From Chara braunii (taxonomy: Eukaryota > Streptophyta > Charophyceae > Charales > Characeae), in assembly GCA_003427395.1 (NCBI GenBank), contig BFEA01000080.1:1306635-1332592 (forward strand): DNA of 25,958 bases, read 5' to 3'. Below, in pieces: positions 7,813 to 17,690 of the stretch (its first letter is position 1; each line of letters opens with the position of its first letter). The notes under the pieces were generated by a model. That model was given only the letters and a program-made list of their open reading frames with translations. It had not been told where the DNA came from and ran no database searches. A program made the translations under genes and the position numbers.

Positions 7813-8723
7813 GTGGGTTACTATCCTTCACTCTAACGCCACTACCTTGGTTCAAATTAATGACCTACTTTCCCTAGAAATCCGCCTCCAAAGGTTGGTC
7901 AGGCAAGGAGATCCCTTAGCTCCATTTATTTTTTTGATTATTATGGAGGCATTAGGAGTTAACCTACGATCTAATCATAATCTTAAAAGATTTCAGATTA
8001 CAGGTGTTCCGGAAGAAGCTATACCAATTTGCTCTATGTTTGCTGATGATCTAATCATAATGATGGAGGCGTCCAATGGTAATATGGAAGAGATAAAAAC
8101 ACTAATGGATAGGTTTTCCCTTTTTTTAGATATGATGGTCAATTGGGGGAGTAAGACACAAGGTTGGTGGATTCACTCTCTCAAGGGAGTCAAGGGGATA
8201 GGCCTCCTGAGAATCCAAGGGCCAAATGGATGCCACTAGAGGCGCCAATCAGAGTTTTTGGTGTTCTGCTCACAGCTAAGGGGAAGCCAATCCCTAATGA
8301 TGTATGGATCACTTTCCCAGCAGTACAAAAAATGAAGCAATGGAAGAACCAACATAATTCTCTGTTTGGTAGGGCATTGGTCATTAACAATGTAATCTTG
8401 GCTTCAATTTGGTACAAGTCTGTTTTGTGGTCACTAAACAAAGGCCCGACCACGAAACTCCGGGCACAGCTCACGGTCTTTCTTTGACGAGGAGATCACG
8501 AAACGCCTCAGGTAATCCCCAAAGTGGCATGGCAGGTTCTTATACAGCCAAAGTCCAAAGGAGGACTCGGCATTTTAGATCCTACGATCTTGTGTCAAGC
8601 ACTAGCACTTCAATGGTTAAAACGACTAATATTGGCCACGGATCTTCCATGACAAGCATTGGCACTGGAACAAATATCTAGAAGGGCTTCACAAACCACA
8701 AAAGACGTAAACCCACTCACTTA
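7813..8723 (+). pseudogene. LINE RT C-terminal half (motifs B-E, thumb)
   Basis: The frame resumes with WVTILHSNATTLVQIN, then RLQRLVRQGDPLAPFIF (motif B, the R-G-V-R-Q-G-D/C-P-L-S-P block) and SMFADDLIIM at 8036-8062, with the FADD catalytic pair at 8039-8050. A frameshift near 8190 moves the reading to the frame holding VFGVLLTAKGK and FGRALVINNVILASIWY, the thumb-region block common to plant LINEs. A TGA at 8485-8487 replaces the Trp of the usual F-L-W. The same frame then continues IPKVAWQVLIQPKSKGGLGI. About 30 residues of RT between motif A and WVTIL are missing at the insertion point. Confidence 0.82.
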
Positions 8724-9126
8724 GGTAGATGACAGGTATTGGACTATTCCTCGGTCTCAAACACACTCTCAAAAGAATGGGGAAAAAGGGGAAGTAAGAA
8801 AGGATCTGGTATTGGATAGTTTATGGGCTACCCTGTTGAAAACTTGACGTAAACTTCCTTTGCCTAGCAAATCGCCCCTTTCCAGGTATGTGGAAGTTCT
8901 ACGACAACCAATTTTGGCAATAGGTGGATCACTGACGCGCAACGAAGGGTGTTCATAAGTTTCACCCCCCCCGTGGTCCACTTGGGTTAAATACGGCGTG
9001 GTAAGGATCAAGGATTTGTGGAACACGGAAAGCAAAAGTTGAAAATCTATAAATCAGTTAAGACAGGAAGTTAAGTACACACGTAATTTAGTAGAGAATC
9101 TTGATCCAATCACTTAGTCCATTCTG
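8724..9126 (+). pseudogene. Degraded LINE coding segment
   Basis: Lies between recognised parts of the LINE C-terminal domain, so it should be LINE coding sequence. All plus frames are broken by stops, and a C8 homopolymer at about 8965 suggests indels. No motif can be named. Confidence 0.5.
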
Positions 9127-10270
9127 TTGGCGTGGGTGACTGCCTTGAAAAAGGGTCCTACTTTTTTTGTTGCAGATTGGGTGTGTGCTCATCTGACGGA
9201 GGGTTCCAGGGTAGTGGGGCAAATGCTAGATATTCATACGGATGATGCCCTAGTAAATCTCTTCGCATTCCACACGGACCTTTCCTTTTTACAAAACAAC
9301 CACGATAAGGTGGTGTTCTTCAATTCTGATTCACTCTATAGAGTGAGGACATTGTATTATTCAGTCTCCAAAGGATGGACTGTGTACGCTCCGAATATCG
9401 CTATACCGGATATCCCTTTGGACCCAGCAGAGTGGATCTGGCACACCAACAGGAGATGCAAAGCTCATAAATTACAATCTTTATCAGTTAAAGCTTCGTA
9501 TCGCTTGTTACGCCCACGAGTAGATGTTTTTGTTGTTATATAGGAACGATGGGCTCGACATTTAAATATTTATACGAATCTGCTCAGACCGATTAAGTGG
9601 TGTCATGGATTCAAGGAGAGACCTGCTAAGTTTGCGTCACTACAGTAACATATTGTCCATCGTTGCTTACCAACTAATGACTGGCTGATTGACCATTCCA
9701 CGTTGGAACAGAAGGGTGTAGTCCTACCGTGGTGTTGTGCTTGTGTGGAGTCCTTCCCTAGTAGGAAGATAAGGGAAACAATTGAATACATATTTTTGCA
9801 ATGTGCGGGGGCAAAATTGTTGTGGAGGCGCTGGGATTACATATGGAGTAAATTGACAGATGTAGATTGGCCTTGGGATTGGAGGGCGATCCTCCTAAAT
9901 CACTGGTGCCCTGCCCTCATTTCCTTATCAACTTTTCAACAGAATCTATTTAACATTGGTAGAAAAAAAAACATTTTATGGGTATAGATATAGAAGGTGT
10001 GTGTTTACGATGGAAAAGGCAAGGATTGAGGGCAGAGAAATGTCTGAGCTGGTACAAGAGTTCATCGAAACCGAAATAAGTTCTCAATGGGATAAGACTA
10101 AATCTGGGCTTCAAACGCTACAACAAAAACATGATATTAAGAAACAAATAAAAAATTTCACAAAGGACTGGCTGGGTGATTCTTCAAGAATAAAAATGGG
10201 GAATGTGGAGTGGCCAGGTGGGGAAGAAGAAGAGATGAACTTCAAGAGGAATTATCAGATCACCTTCTAG
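9127..10270 (+). pseudogene. LINE C-terminal domain with zf-RVT
   Basis: One frame runs from 9127 to 9987, interrupted only by TAG at 9541-9543 and TAA near 9648. It includes HTNRRCKAHKLQSLSVKASY and RWARHLN. The zf-RVT-like zinc motif follows: CCACVES, a short spacer, then ETIEYIFLQCAGAKLLWRRW at about 9742-9830, in the family's C-x2-C-x-n-E-T-x2-H-x-F-x2-C form with the usual His replaced by Tyr. After a small frame change the last 104 codons (9956-10270) are charged and end at TAG 10268. This domain is typical of plant L1 proteins downstream of the RT, and its role is not established. Confidence 0.8.
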
Positions 10271-10748
10271 AACTGGTTTGATGTCCAGCAAGGAGCCACC
10301 TTGAGATCTCCAGAATCCTTTCCGGATCCCTTTCCCCTTTCCGAGCTTGCTTTCGTAGATCTTAATTGGTATGGAGGGGGGAGGGGTAACAAGTTGTTTT
10401 TTTATCTTTAGTTTGTCTATTAAAATCTATTAGTCTGGGGGGTCAAATTGTCAGCAAACTTTTGGTGTCAGAATAGGCATGATGGGATGAATGGGTATCC
10501 GGGGATGGACAGGAGGTTGCACTGCTAGCATTAGCATAGTCATCTGGCGGCCAGATTTTGGCTGAAGAGGCAACTCTCCTTCTGTCACACCTCTCCTTGA
10601 ACCATGGTTCAGTAACATTTGTATGAGGGACGCTGAACCCGGTTTCCAGCAAGTGCAGCTCCCCACCAATAGAATGGAGTTGGTGGTCGGGCTGCTAGTG
10701 GTGGATGCTCTTATTATTATCGTTAGCAATCAGGGCCGGGTTTTATTT
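10271..10748 (+). other. LINE 3' untranslated region
   Basis: About 480 bp between the last coding stop and the poly(A). The segment 10627-10680 is shared with the SINE-like insertion at 7731-7784. No further gene is visible. Confidence 0.7.
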
Positions 10749-10765
10749 AAAAAAAAAAAAAAAAA
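10749..10765 (+). repeat. LINE poly(A) tail
   Basis: Seventeen consecutive A, immediately followed by the right copy of the target duplication. Confidence 0.85.
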
Positions 10766-10782
10766 GGCTCAGCTTGGGCCTA
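10766..10782 (+). repeat. Right target-site duplication of the LINE
   Basis: GGCTCAGCTTGGGCCTA, pairing with 4649-4666 apart from one missing C. Confidence 0.8.
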
Positions 10783-11041
10783 GTGCTATTGGTTACAGTG
10801 TTGGACTTTCAGCGGGGAGATTCAAGGATCGAGGTCAGCGAGCGGCAGCATAGGAGTACTGGAGCGGCGAAAAGAGACCGTGGGGTTGAGGGCCCAGCGA
10901 GGCTATCCCCCATGGTTTTGCTGCCACAGGGCAGGAGTTCTTTCCTCACCCTATGACTTTATCTTGATCGTCCGTGAGTATTATTTCACGATATGATCGT
11001 TATTATTATTACTGCTATTTTTGTTTTGTTATCCTTTTTTA
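10766..11041 (+). repeat. Possible tRNA-derived SINE remnant at the LINE target
   Basis: CCTAGTGCTATTGGTTACAG resembles a tRNA D-arm/A-box region. GTTGGACTTTCAGCGGGGAG resembles an anticodon arm, and AAGGATCGAGGTC resembles a B-box/T-arm. The stretch ends in a T-rich tail (10999-11040, with TTATTATTATTA and TTTTTT). The LINE inserted into its 5' head, so part of the head lies at 4649-4666. The arms do not fold into a complete canonical tRNA by eye, so a functional tRNA gene is unlikely. Confidence 0.3.
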
Positions 11042-13561
11042 GCCGGGGGCAGCACGTGAACCGATAGTGCATGTGAGCCGGTGGGTGATTGGCCCGCAAG
11101 ACATAATAAATCTTGGTGGTGGGAAACTTCAGGGGGCGTACTATCCGCTGCCCACGATCGTCCACGAGAGTCTTGAGCGTGAGCATGCCCATTGGGGCCC
11201 GACAACAGTGGGATGTACCCAGACAGAACGGCCCAAGGCACTGTGGAGGTGTCCGCAGCGGTGCAGGCTGCTGTGGCTGCGGATGTGGAACCCGTCATCC
11301 TCCTCGGTCTTCAAAGTTCTCATTTGAATACTTGCTACTACCAGCGAGATCTGCACCAGTCCTACCTGGGCCCACGCTTGGGCTTTACGGCAGGCCGCAC
11401 GCTCGGCTTCGAGAACCGTTTGTCGATGTGGGAGCATGCCTAAAGAAGGCCAAAGGTAGGAGATAGGGCCCAGGTGTGAAAGACCCAGGACACTCTGATA
11501 AAGATAAAGAATAGAAGGGAGGGGGGGGGCTGAGACTGGTACCGGTAATCTCACCAGTTGGCCCAACCCGATTTGATATGCCCATGATTAGCAAAAGGAC
11601 GAAAGCGGAGTTTTCTAACCTCCAGGAAGCGCCATGGGGCATGGCCCTGTGCGGACTCCTTGGGGACATCCGTTAAGGTAGGAGCAACGTTGAGAAGGTA
11701 AGTGGGGTAGCACTGAATCTAACCAAGGGAAAAAGACGGGTCCACGTTCGCAATGTCGGGAAATATAGGACTGAAGGCGCTGTGGTAAGGCACGAAGTTA
11801 TACCATTTGGTTGGGCGTCCGGGACCGTCCCAGCCTCGTGCATGTCGGTGCTGACCATCCAGGGCTAACAGGACCGACAGGTGGATTGCTGGACATGTCT
11901 TGACGGGTTTTTTATCTCTGCGGCGACCGGCCTGCTGTTGGTGTTTGTCAGACACTTGCTTGAGGCGCCGAATTAGCGCATCAAAGAGTTGTTGGACGGT
12001 TTATCGATCAGTACAGGGCACGCTGCCGTCGGAGCTGCGCTAGCAAAAGGGGACGAGGGAAGTAACCATCGAGATAAGCCAGACGGAGAAGAGAAAGACG
12101 AAGACGGCGAGAGGGAAAGATAGAGATAGGCCATATCTCTCTCGTTCCTGAATGGGGACGACCAAACTAAGATCTGCTTCCAAGTTTTTTACCACGGGCG
12201 AGTTCGACCTTGATGTTAGTTTTGAGATCAGGCTGGTAGAATAGGAGGTAGAAGGGAAAACGGGTGCGCGATGGTACCGAGAAAGCGGGGTATGGTGAGG
12301 TAGGTGACGTGGATCTCGTGTGAATTTGGACAGAATCAGGCGAGAGGAGCATCGAAGTAGAGGATTTGTAGGAGGGTGAATCCGATGGTGCGGTCGGATT
12401 TGATAATAGGGATGCAGATTGGGCGGTACAATAGTCCAGGGGTGCGCGGAGGGAGGAGATTTCGATCAAGGTAGTGTATTGCCCTATTTGTTAGCAGAAA
12501 ATACGTTCTCGTTTTTGTTCGAAAGTCAGTAAACTTGCGCTAAAAGAGAGAGGGAGAGACTGTACTTACCTTGAGAGAGCTTAACTGGCGGGGAAAGTGT
12601 GATCAACGTCGTCGTACCCCTCCCCTTTTTAACGAAAGATTCATCCCGACTTTGCTTGATTCAGGTTGACGAAGGCCGCGCAGCGATCTCGGGAGGTTTC
12701 TAGCCAGCTAGTGTGTACTTCCATGATCTAGCGGGAGATGCATTCAATTAGTTTGTTCTTCCGCGGAGGTGGCGTGAGTTCGGCCGCGGGATTGGAGACT
12801 TACCTATTTGGCAATACCATGCCCGTTTCATGGATCAAAGCAGTGACGAAACGAGTGTGAAATCGCAAATTTCACTTGTTGGTTAGTGCGTACACTTTTC
12901 ATTGTGGGAAGTGGCGAAGAGGGAAGCCACAAGATTGTGAAGTTGCTTGTTTGGCCGGTTCATCACGAATCTTGTCGGGAAAGTGTGGAAAGATAGTCGG
13001 GCGAGTGTGGAAGGATAGTCGTGCGAGTTGGAATTTTGTGTGCAGGGTGGGGAGACTGACCGCAGACCCTCTGCCACCATTGTCAGCATCTGCTCGCTAT
13101 GTGTACTACCCGGATTCGTCACCGCAGTTTCCCCTGTGTCAACGAGAGTTGTTTGACCCGCTGTGGATATTGTTGCGACGGAAGGATCGGGCCGGTGCGT
13201 TAGAAGACCGGGAGGAGTAAAGAGAATAAAAAAGAGGGAGTGAGAAGTAAGACTGAATGCTTACCTGATCGCCGGTATAATGCTCTGTGTTCATTCTATT
13301 TTGCGAAGAAACCAAAGTCCAGCCACGAGACTACAGGTCGTCACTAGTTGACTAGAGCGTCGCTCATCTTACTAGCCTGTATGCGCAAGGGGACTGGTCG
13401 TAAGGAACTGCAGACTTACCTGTGAATCGACACGCTGCTTACCCGGTAGGTCAGAGCAGCAACAGACTAGTTGGGAGGTGCAGACTTGGCCAAAGATGGG
13501 TGCACCCTTCGTCCTACCGGAAGGGGTAGTTGGAGATGAGCCACGAGCTTGCAGACTTACC
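11041..13561 (-). other. Possible spliced minus-strand gene; product unrecognised
   Basis: No single long protein is recognisable, but the minus strand has many splice-like signals. Donor matches (G|GTAAGT or G|GTAAGC) have their GTAAGN at 13555-13560, 13414-13419, 13259-13264, 12798-12803 and 12564-12569. A plausible acceptor, with CTAAC just before AAATAG, ends near 12493 and would give an intron of about 77 nt. A pyrimidine tract ending in TTATCAG lies near 11500, and another ending in CTTCTTTAG near 11445. Open minus segments include 12167-12492, 12883-13122 and 11141-11566. I could not join them into a convincing protein. The alternative is a dispersed repeat that happens to contain the donor consensus. 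Confidence 0.25.
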
Positions 13562-14227
13562 TATAGCCGGCGAAATTTGGACCGCGAAGTTCTGCGAAGC
13601 GACCGAGCTCGTTGAAGGGGGTCATTGCTGCAATTTGGAGGATCATCAGGAAGTCAACAGCTGATGGTTTGACTTCAGTAAACCAGGCTGCCGTACAGTT
13701 TGGCCACCATTGCGAGACCCTCAGACGCATTAAAATATTAAGGGTCTCTCCTAGAGTTGAGTTTGTCCTCCTCCTGTATCTCGAGAGTCTAAAACTCCTC
13801 CTGCTCTTCTTACTCTAAGTCTAATCCTGTTTAGAGAGGAAAGCGGCAGGCAGGATTACAACCAGTAGGACCGCAGTAAGACTCTGTGGGGAGTCTGCCC
13901 ACCGATTGCGGGAGCTCTGCAAGAACTCAGTAGGAATTCTGGAGGCAGGGAACTAAAAGGTAACCTTTGCTTTCCCTCTATAAACCCAGTTATAACCTCT
14001 ATCTGTATTTCTTCCTATGGTTGACTGAGTATACTACCTGCATCCCTACTTTGACTTTGTGTTTGATTTTCAGGACACAAACCAGACTTAAGTAAAAGAG
14101 TGTTTATGCAAGCTCAGTTTCAATTTTGTTATTTGACTGAAAGCAGATTGTGAAAAGGGGTTGCATATGGGGAAAGGTGGGCGGAAGGTTGTATTGCCTG
14201 AGTTTGACTAGGTCAACCAAAGGTTGG
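13562..14227 (+). other. No clear gene; one intron-like interval
   Basis: A plus-strand interval, 13960-14073, starts AAAAG|GTAACC and ends with a pyrimidine-rich tract and TTTTCAG|GAC (114 nt). It looks like an intron, but no supported coding exons flank it. An open frame at 13612-13818 has no recognisable features. Confidence 0.2.
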
Positions 14228-14229
14228 GA

Positions 14230-14945
14230 GAGTCTCCATAAGTTTGGAGAGTTCAATACTATGTTTATTTTTTATTGCTAGAGGAACAGGACAAGTTCTC
14301 ATAAGATTGGGTGGTCTGGTTACTCTGACTTACGATGGTTGCTTGTGTTTGACTTTTTAAGGGACCAAGCAGGTTTCCATAAGATTGGATGACTTGGTTG
14401 CCTTGTTTTCTTTAGGTTTTCTTATGTTTTATTTGTTTCTGAAAGAGGGTTGGACACGTTTCATGAGATTGGATGACTCTAACTCTCTTTGTTTTATTCT
14501 GAGGGGAATTGAGGTGAAGGATTGGACAGGTTTCCATAAGATTGGGAAGTCTGGTCTTGAGCCACACACATGCTGAAACCAAAATGATAAAACTTGTCTA
14601 TATTCTATATTATTTTACTTATGAACAGGTTAGTCAGACACGTTTCCATAAGATTGGAAGGTTTGACTATATGTTATCACCAATTGAAGAGAGTATGAAT
14701 TAAAAATAAACTTGTGGTAAGAAGGGGCGGGCTGAACTCTGATCTAAGATGATCGGTTCAGTTATATGCTGCCTTAAAAGACTAAGTGTAGACAATTATA
14801 TATAACTTGGATACTTTAAACAGTTCAGGGCGACTAGGTTGAACAACCTAGTCATATGTCAAAGAAATAAAAATGTTGTAGTGCCCTGTGTCTGTCTATA
14901 TCCAATGGATGAGCTAGACAAGTGTGTATAAGATTGGATGGTCTA
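14230..14945 (+). repeat. Degenerate interspersed array, consensus GTTTCCATAAGATTGGATG
   Basis: Seven related copies centred near 14241, 14302, 14381, 14467, 14537, 14648 and 14931, with spacing of about 60 to 110 bp and then a 280-bp gap. Most copies follow GGACA or a close variant and precede a CTGGTT or GACT-like tail. Intervening sequence is AT-rich and diverged. It looks like an old tandem array eroded by indels. It is not CRISPR: spacers vary widely in length and copies are imperfect. Confidence 0.6.
14832..14853. repeat. Perfect 10-bp inverted repeat, 2-nt loop
   Basis: GACTAGGTTG, AA, CAACCTAGTC: both arms match perfectly. It could form a hairpin in RNA or extrude as a cruciform in DNA. 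No U-run or gene end is adjacent. Confidence 0.7.
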
Positions 14946-15229
14946 ACTTTATGTCTTATGTAAGTTGGGTATAAGGGACAAATCATTGAAAGACTATGAA
15001 CTATTGTTTGACAAGGTTCACTTTGGGGTGATGAGAGTAGTTACCTTAGTGGTCTGGCCTTGCATATGGTTGAGTGAGATCACTACATGGTCTAAGTTTC
15101 AGTTTGATAGGTAGTTGTTTTAGATGCTCGCCACGTGTTAGAGCTATAGGAGTTAGTTCAATTTTCTACATTTTTTTAGCTAAGTTTTTTTTTTACTTAG
15201 GTTAATTTTTGCATTTTCTTGGATCATTT

Positions 15230-15790
15230 GTTATTCTTGGTCTTGTATAAATCTTGGTAAGCTACTTTCTCTACAAGAAGCGCTTCTGAAATTTTTACAA
15301 AATCAGGGAGTTAATCAAATTTTGACTTTTCAAAGTTCGACTTGTCTAACTTTTATATATGGCTTAGCAAAAATCTGGAGAGTCTCATTTTCTAAAGGGG
15401 GTGCTGCCCAAATTTTTACTAATTACGAGTGTTAGACAAAATTGGACCTTGAGAAGTCAAAGTTGTTTTCCATTTTGAACTTAGCTTTGTATGAATTTTG
15501 GAATAACACTTTTTTAAAGGTAATGTTGTCCAAATTTTGACAAATCTAAGGAGTTCGTTAGATTTTTGACTAAACCCAAGTCTTGTTTTGAGTTTTTATC
15601 TGACTTAGTATAAATCTGGGAAGTCTTCTTTTTTAAAAGAGATGCTGCCAAATTTTTTCCTAATTCAGGGAGTTAAATAAAATTTGACTTTTTAGATCAG
15701 TTTTTCATATTTGGACTAATATAAATTCTGAAAATACAATTTTCCTACAGTAAGCACTGCCGAAATTTGGTTAGTTTAAAGGAGTTATAA
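15230..15790 (+). repeat. Diverged tandem array, about 113-122-bp unit, five copies
   Basis: The block G(C/T)TGCC-AAATTTTT followed by AGGGAGTTA-like sequence recurs, with its AAATTT core at 15289, 15410, 15532, 15650 and 15763 (spacing about 121, 122, 118, 113). Each unit also has a TTAGTATAAATCTGG-like block. The sequence is AT-rich and has no coding capacity. Confidence 0.7.
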
Positions 15791-16140
15791 TATATTTTCA
15801 AAGGTGACGATTCTGACAACTTATCCTGAATAGGGGAGACTTTGCCAAAGGTCTACTTTTTTGTTGGACACTGGTTTAGAGGTGGACTTAGACTTAGTCA
15901 ATAGGGAACTTTTGAGTGAGAATGTTCTATGAAGATTCATTCCCGATACAGTGATGATTTAGCTTGGAGATTGGTTTACCCTGTGTTAAAGGTCCTCTTG
16001 ATCGTTTGATTCAAGATTTGGGCTAGATTCAACTTGATCCCACAAGGATAATCATCTGTTATCACTGATAATAAGTCGGTTGCCGATTCGTCGGTTTACG
16101 ACTCAACTCCAATCCACTCTCGTTGTTAGGCTAACCCTTC
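15791..16140. other. No recognisable feature
   Basis: AT-moderate sequence with short open frames only. Base composition changes sharply to C-rich at about 16140, suggesting a junction between two sequence types. Confidence 0.4.
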
Positions 16141-16250
16141 CCCCCCTTTTTCCCCTCGCCGCCTAGGCCATCCCCCCCCCTTTTTGGCCCGGTACTCTAG
16201 TGTCACCCTGACCCTTCCGCTTGTGCTCTCTGCCCCCCCCCTTCTTTGCT
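16141..16250 (+). repeat. C-homopolymer-rich tract
   Basis: Three C runs of about 7 to 9 nt (near 16141, 16173 and 16233) separated by T-rich spacers. This may mark the end of the putative long LTR of the minus-strand gypsy element. Confidence 0.5.
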
Positions 16251-16734
16251 TGCTCCGCTCGCCAGAAGTCATACGCCGCGCTCGTCGAAGGAGCGATCTT
16301 TCTCGGTCGCCGCCAGAAGGCCCCCGTTTTCGGTCTAACGACTAAGCAGCCCAATGGCCAAAAACAGGCTTAGACCGGCTAGTGCGAGAGACGTGGGCTT
16401 GGAGCTTCGGCAAACTCGGACAAGCGTCCCCTTCCTGTCACCCGAGGCGCGACGTCAATGCCCAACTGACGCGGACGAGGGGACTAGATGCACAAACCAC
16501 ATTCTCTGCGAAAAAAAGAAAGGAAAAAAAAATAATAAAAAAAAATGGCGAAGTTTCCCCTTCTTCAAAGTTCATAAGCAAACCCAAGCGTACACAGAAC
16601 CCGACTAGCTTAACGGTCCCCTCCTTTTGGCCTAAGGCACAATGTTCACGCCCAACCGACACAGACAAGGCCCTCAGCAGGAGATATCAACGAGGCCTCC
16701 ACAATGTTCACATCCGACTGAAGCGAAGACGCAG
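16251..16734. other. No supported gene
   Basis: Contains overlapping short open frames on both strands without recognisable motifs, and A-rich stretches at 16510-16550. It probably belongs to the repeat or LTR-like region that continues to about 20 kb. Confidence 0.35.
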
Positions 16735-17165
16735 ATATCGAACCTTGCGAGCTTAACAGACGACTTTTCTCTTTTCAACACTGACGATGATCCCAGCAAA
16801 AGGAACGACGAAGCTCCCACAAGGATCACGCACAACCGCGCAGAGCACAAAAGAAGGCACAAATATCGAACCTTGCGGGCTTAACAGATGACTTTTCTCT
16901 CAGCAAAAGAACGACGAAGCTCCCACAAGGATCACACACAACCGCGCAGAGCACGAAAAGAAGGCACAGATATCGCACCTTGCGGGCTTAACAAACGACT
17001 TTTCTCTTTTCAACACAGACGACGATCTCAGCAAAAGAACAACGAAGCTCCCACAAGGATCACACACAACCTCACAGAGCACGAAAAGAAGGCACAAATA
17101 TCGAACCTTGCGGGCTTAACAGACGACTTTTCTCTTTTCGACACTGACTATGCTCTCGACGAGGC
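16735..17165 (+). repeat. 128-bp tandem repeat, about 3.5 copies
   Basis: The anchor CGAACCTTGCGGGCTTAACA (or a close variant) has its AACCTT at 16741, 16869, 16976 and 17104, giving spacings of 128, 107 and 128. The second unit lacks 21 bp (a stretch like TTTCAACACTGACGATGATC) present in the others. A second conserved block in each unit is GAAGCTCCCACAAGGATCAC. Since 128 is not a multiple of three, no protein repeat is maintained across units. Confidence 0.85.
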
Positions 17166-17690
17166 TCCCAAAACATTCCCACCCGACAGTGGCTGAGCAC
17201 GAGACGAAGACACGGCTTCCGACTCAGGGGACGCAACAGACCACCTATCTAAACTCGGCGAACTTTAACCGACGGCTTTCGAAGCGCACAAAAACTTTAG
17301 CGCAGACTGACATAGACTCAACAAGCGACAGGGTTCCCCTTTTTCTTTACATAAGTGTTGTGGTCAGGACGGACCGGGACCCGATCAGCCAGCGCGAGAT
17401 ACGGCCTAACCATCGGCCCCTCTCTCATTTGCTTTGAAGTGTAGTGCCACGCGATCTTAACGCCCCGTACACCCGCGTATCCGTCCTTTATGCGAGCGAT
17501 TCAGCCGGCTTCCTCTACGCCAGACCGAACTCGTGTACCTCCCTCGCGCATTCCCGCTTCGATCCTCAGGGCGCTGGCCGCATCCCCTGTTCTCAACTTG
17601 TCATGCGCTCGCGTTCAGACCGAGTCCCGAAGCTTCTCTCCGTGCGTCCCCTCCTCTCCTCCGGGGCAGCACGTGCGGAACCAGTGGTGA
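17166..17690. other. No supported gene
   Basis: GC-moderate sequence with only short open frames and no recognisable motif. Confidence 0.35.

Larger units (their letters stand above)
4667..10765 (+). mobile_element. 5'-truncated L1-type LINE, with internal triplication and nested insertion
   Basis: The element carries the region preceding the RT, RT motifs, a C-terminal zf-RVT domain, a 3' UTR and a poly(A) tail, bounded by an 18/17-nt target duplication. Full-length L1 elements also encode an ORF1 RNA-binding protein and an APE-type endonuclease; neither is present, so the copy was truncated on insertion. The coding frame has several nonsense changes (5155, 8485, 9541, about 9648) and a frameshift near 8190. 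It is further disrupted by a 247-bp tandem triplication and a 1.67-kb SINE-like insertion. The good preservation of the C-terminal half suggests a moderately young copy (inference). Confidence 0.88.

Noticed and set aside
10766-10850. Functional tRNA gene
   Set aside because: Box-like sequences are present but arms do not pair into a complete cloverleaf by eye, and the 5' part is split by the LINE.
11113-11566. Several overlapping GC-rich open frames on both strands
   Set aside because: All frames are open because of composition; none shows a family motif, although small minus-strand exons remain possible.
12876-13220. 114-codon plus-strand open frame
   Set aside because: No recognisable motif, and it lies opposite the minus-strand splice-signal cluster; insufficient support to call a gene.
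14230-14945. CRISPR-like array
   Set aside because: Eukaryotic context, imperfect repeats and spacers of widely different length; no associated genes.
16888-17196. 102-codon open frame in the 128-bp repeats
   Set aside because: Unit length is not a multiple of three, so no protein repeat is maintained; its length follows from repeat composition.
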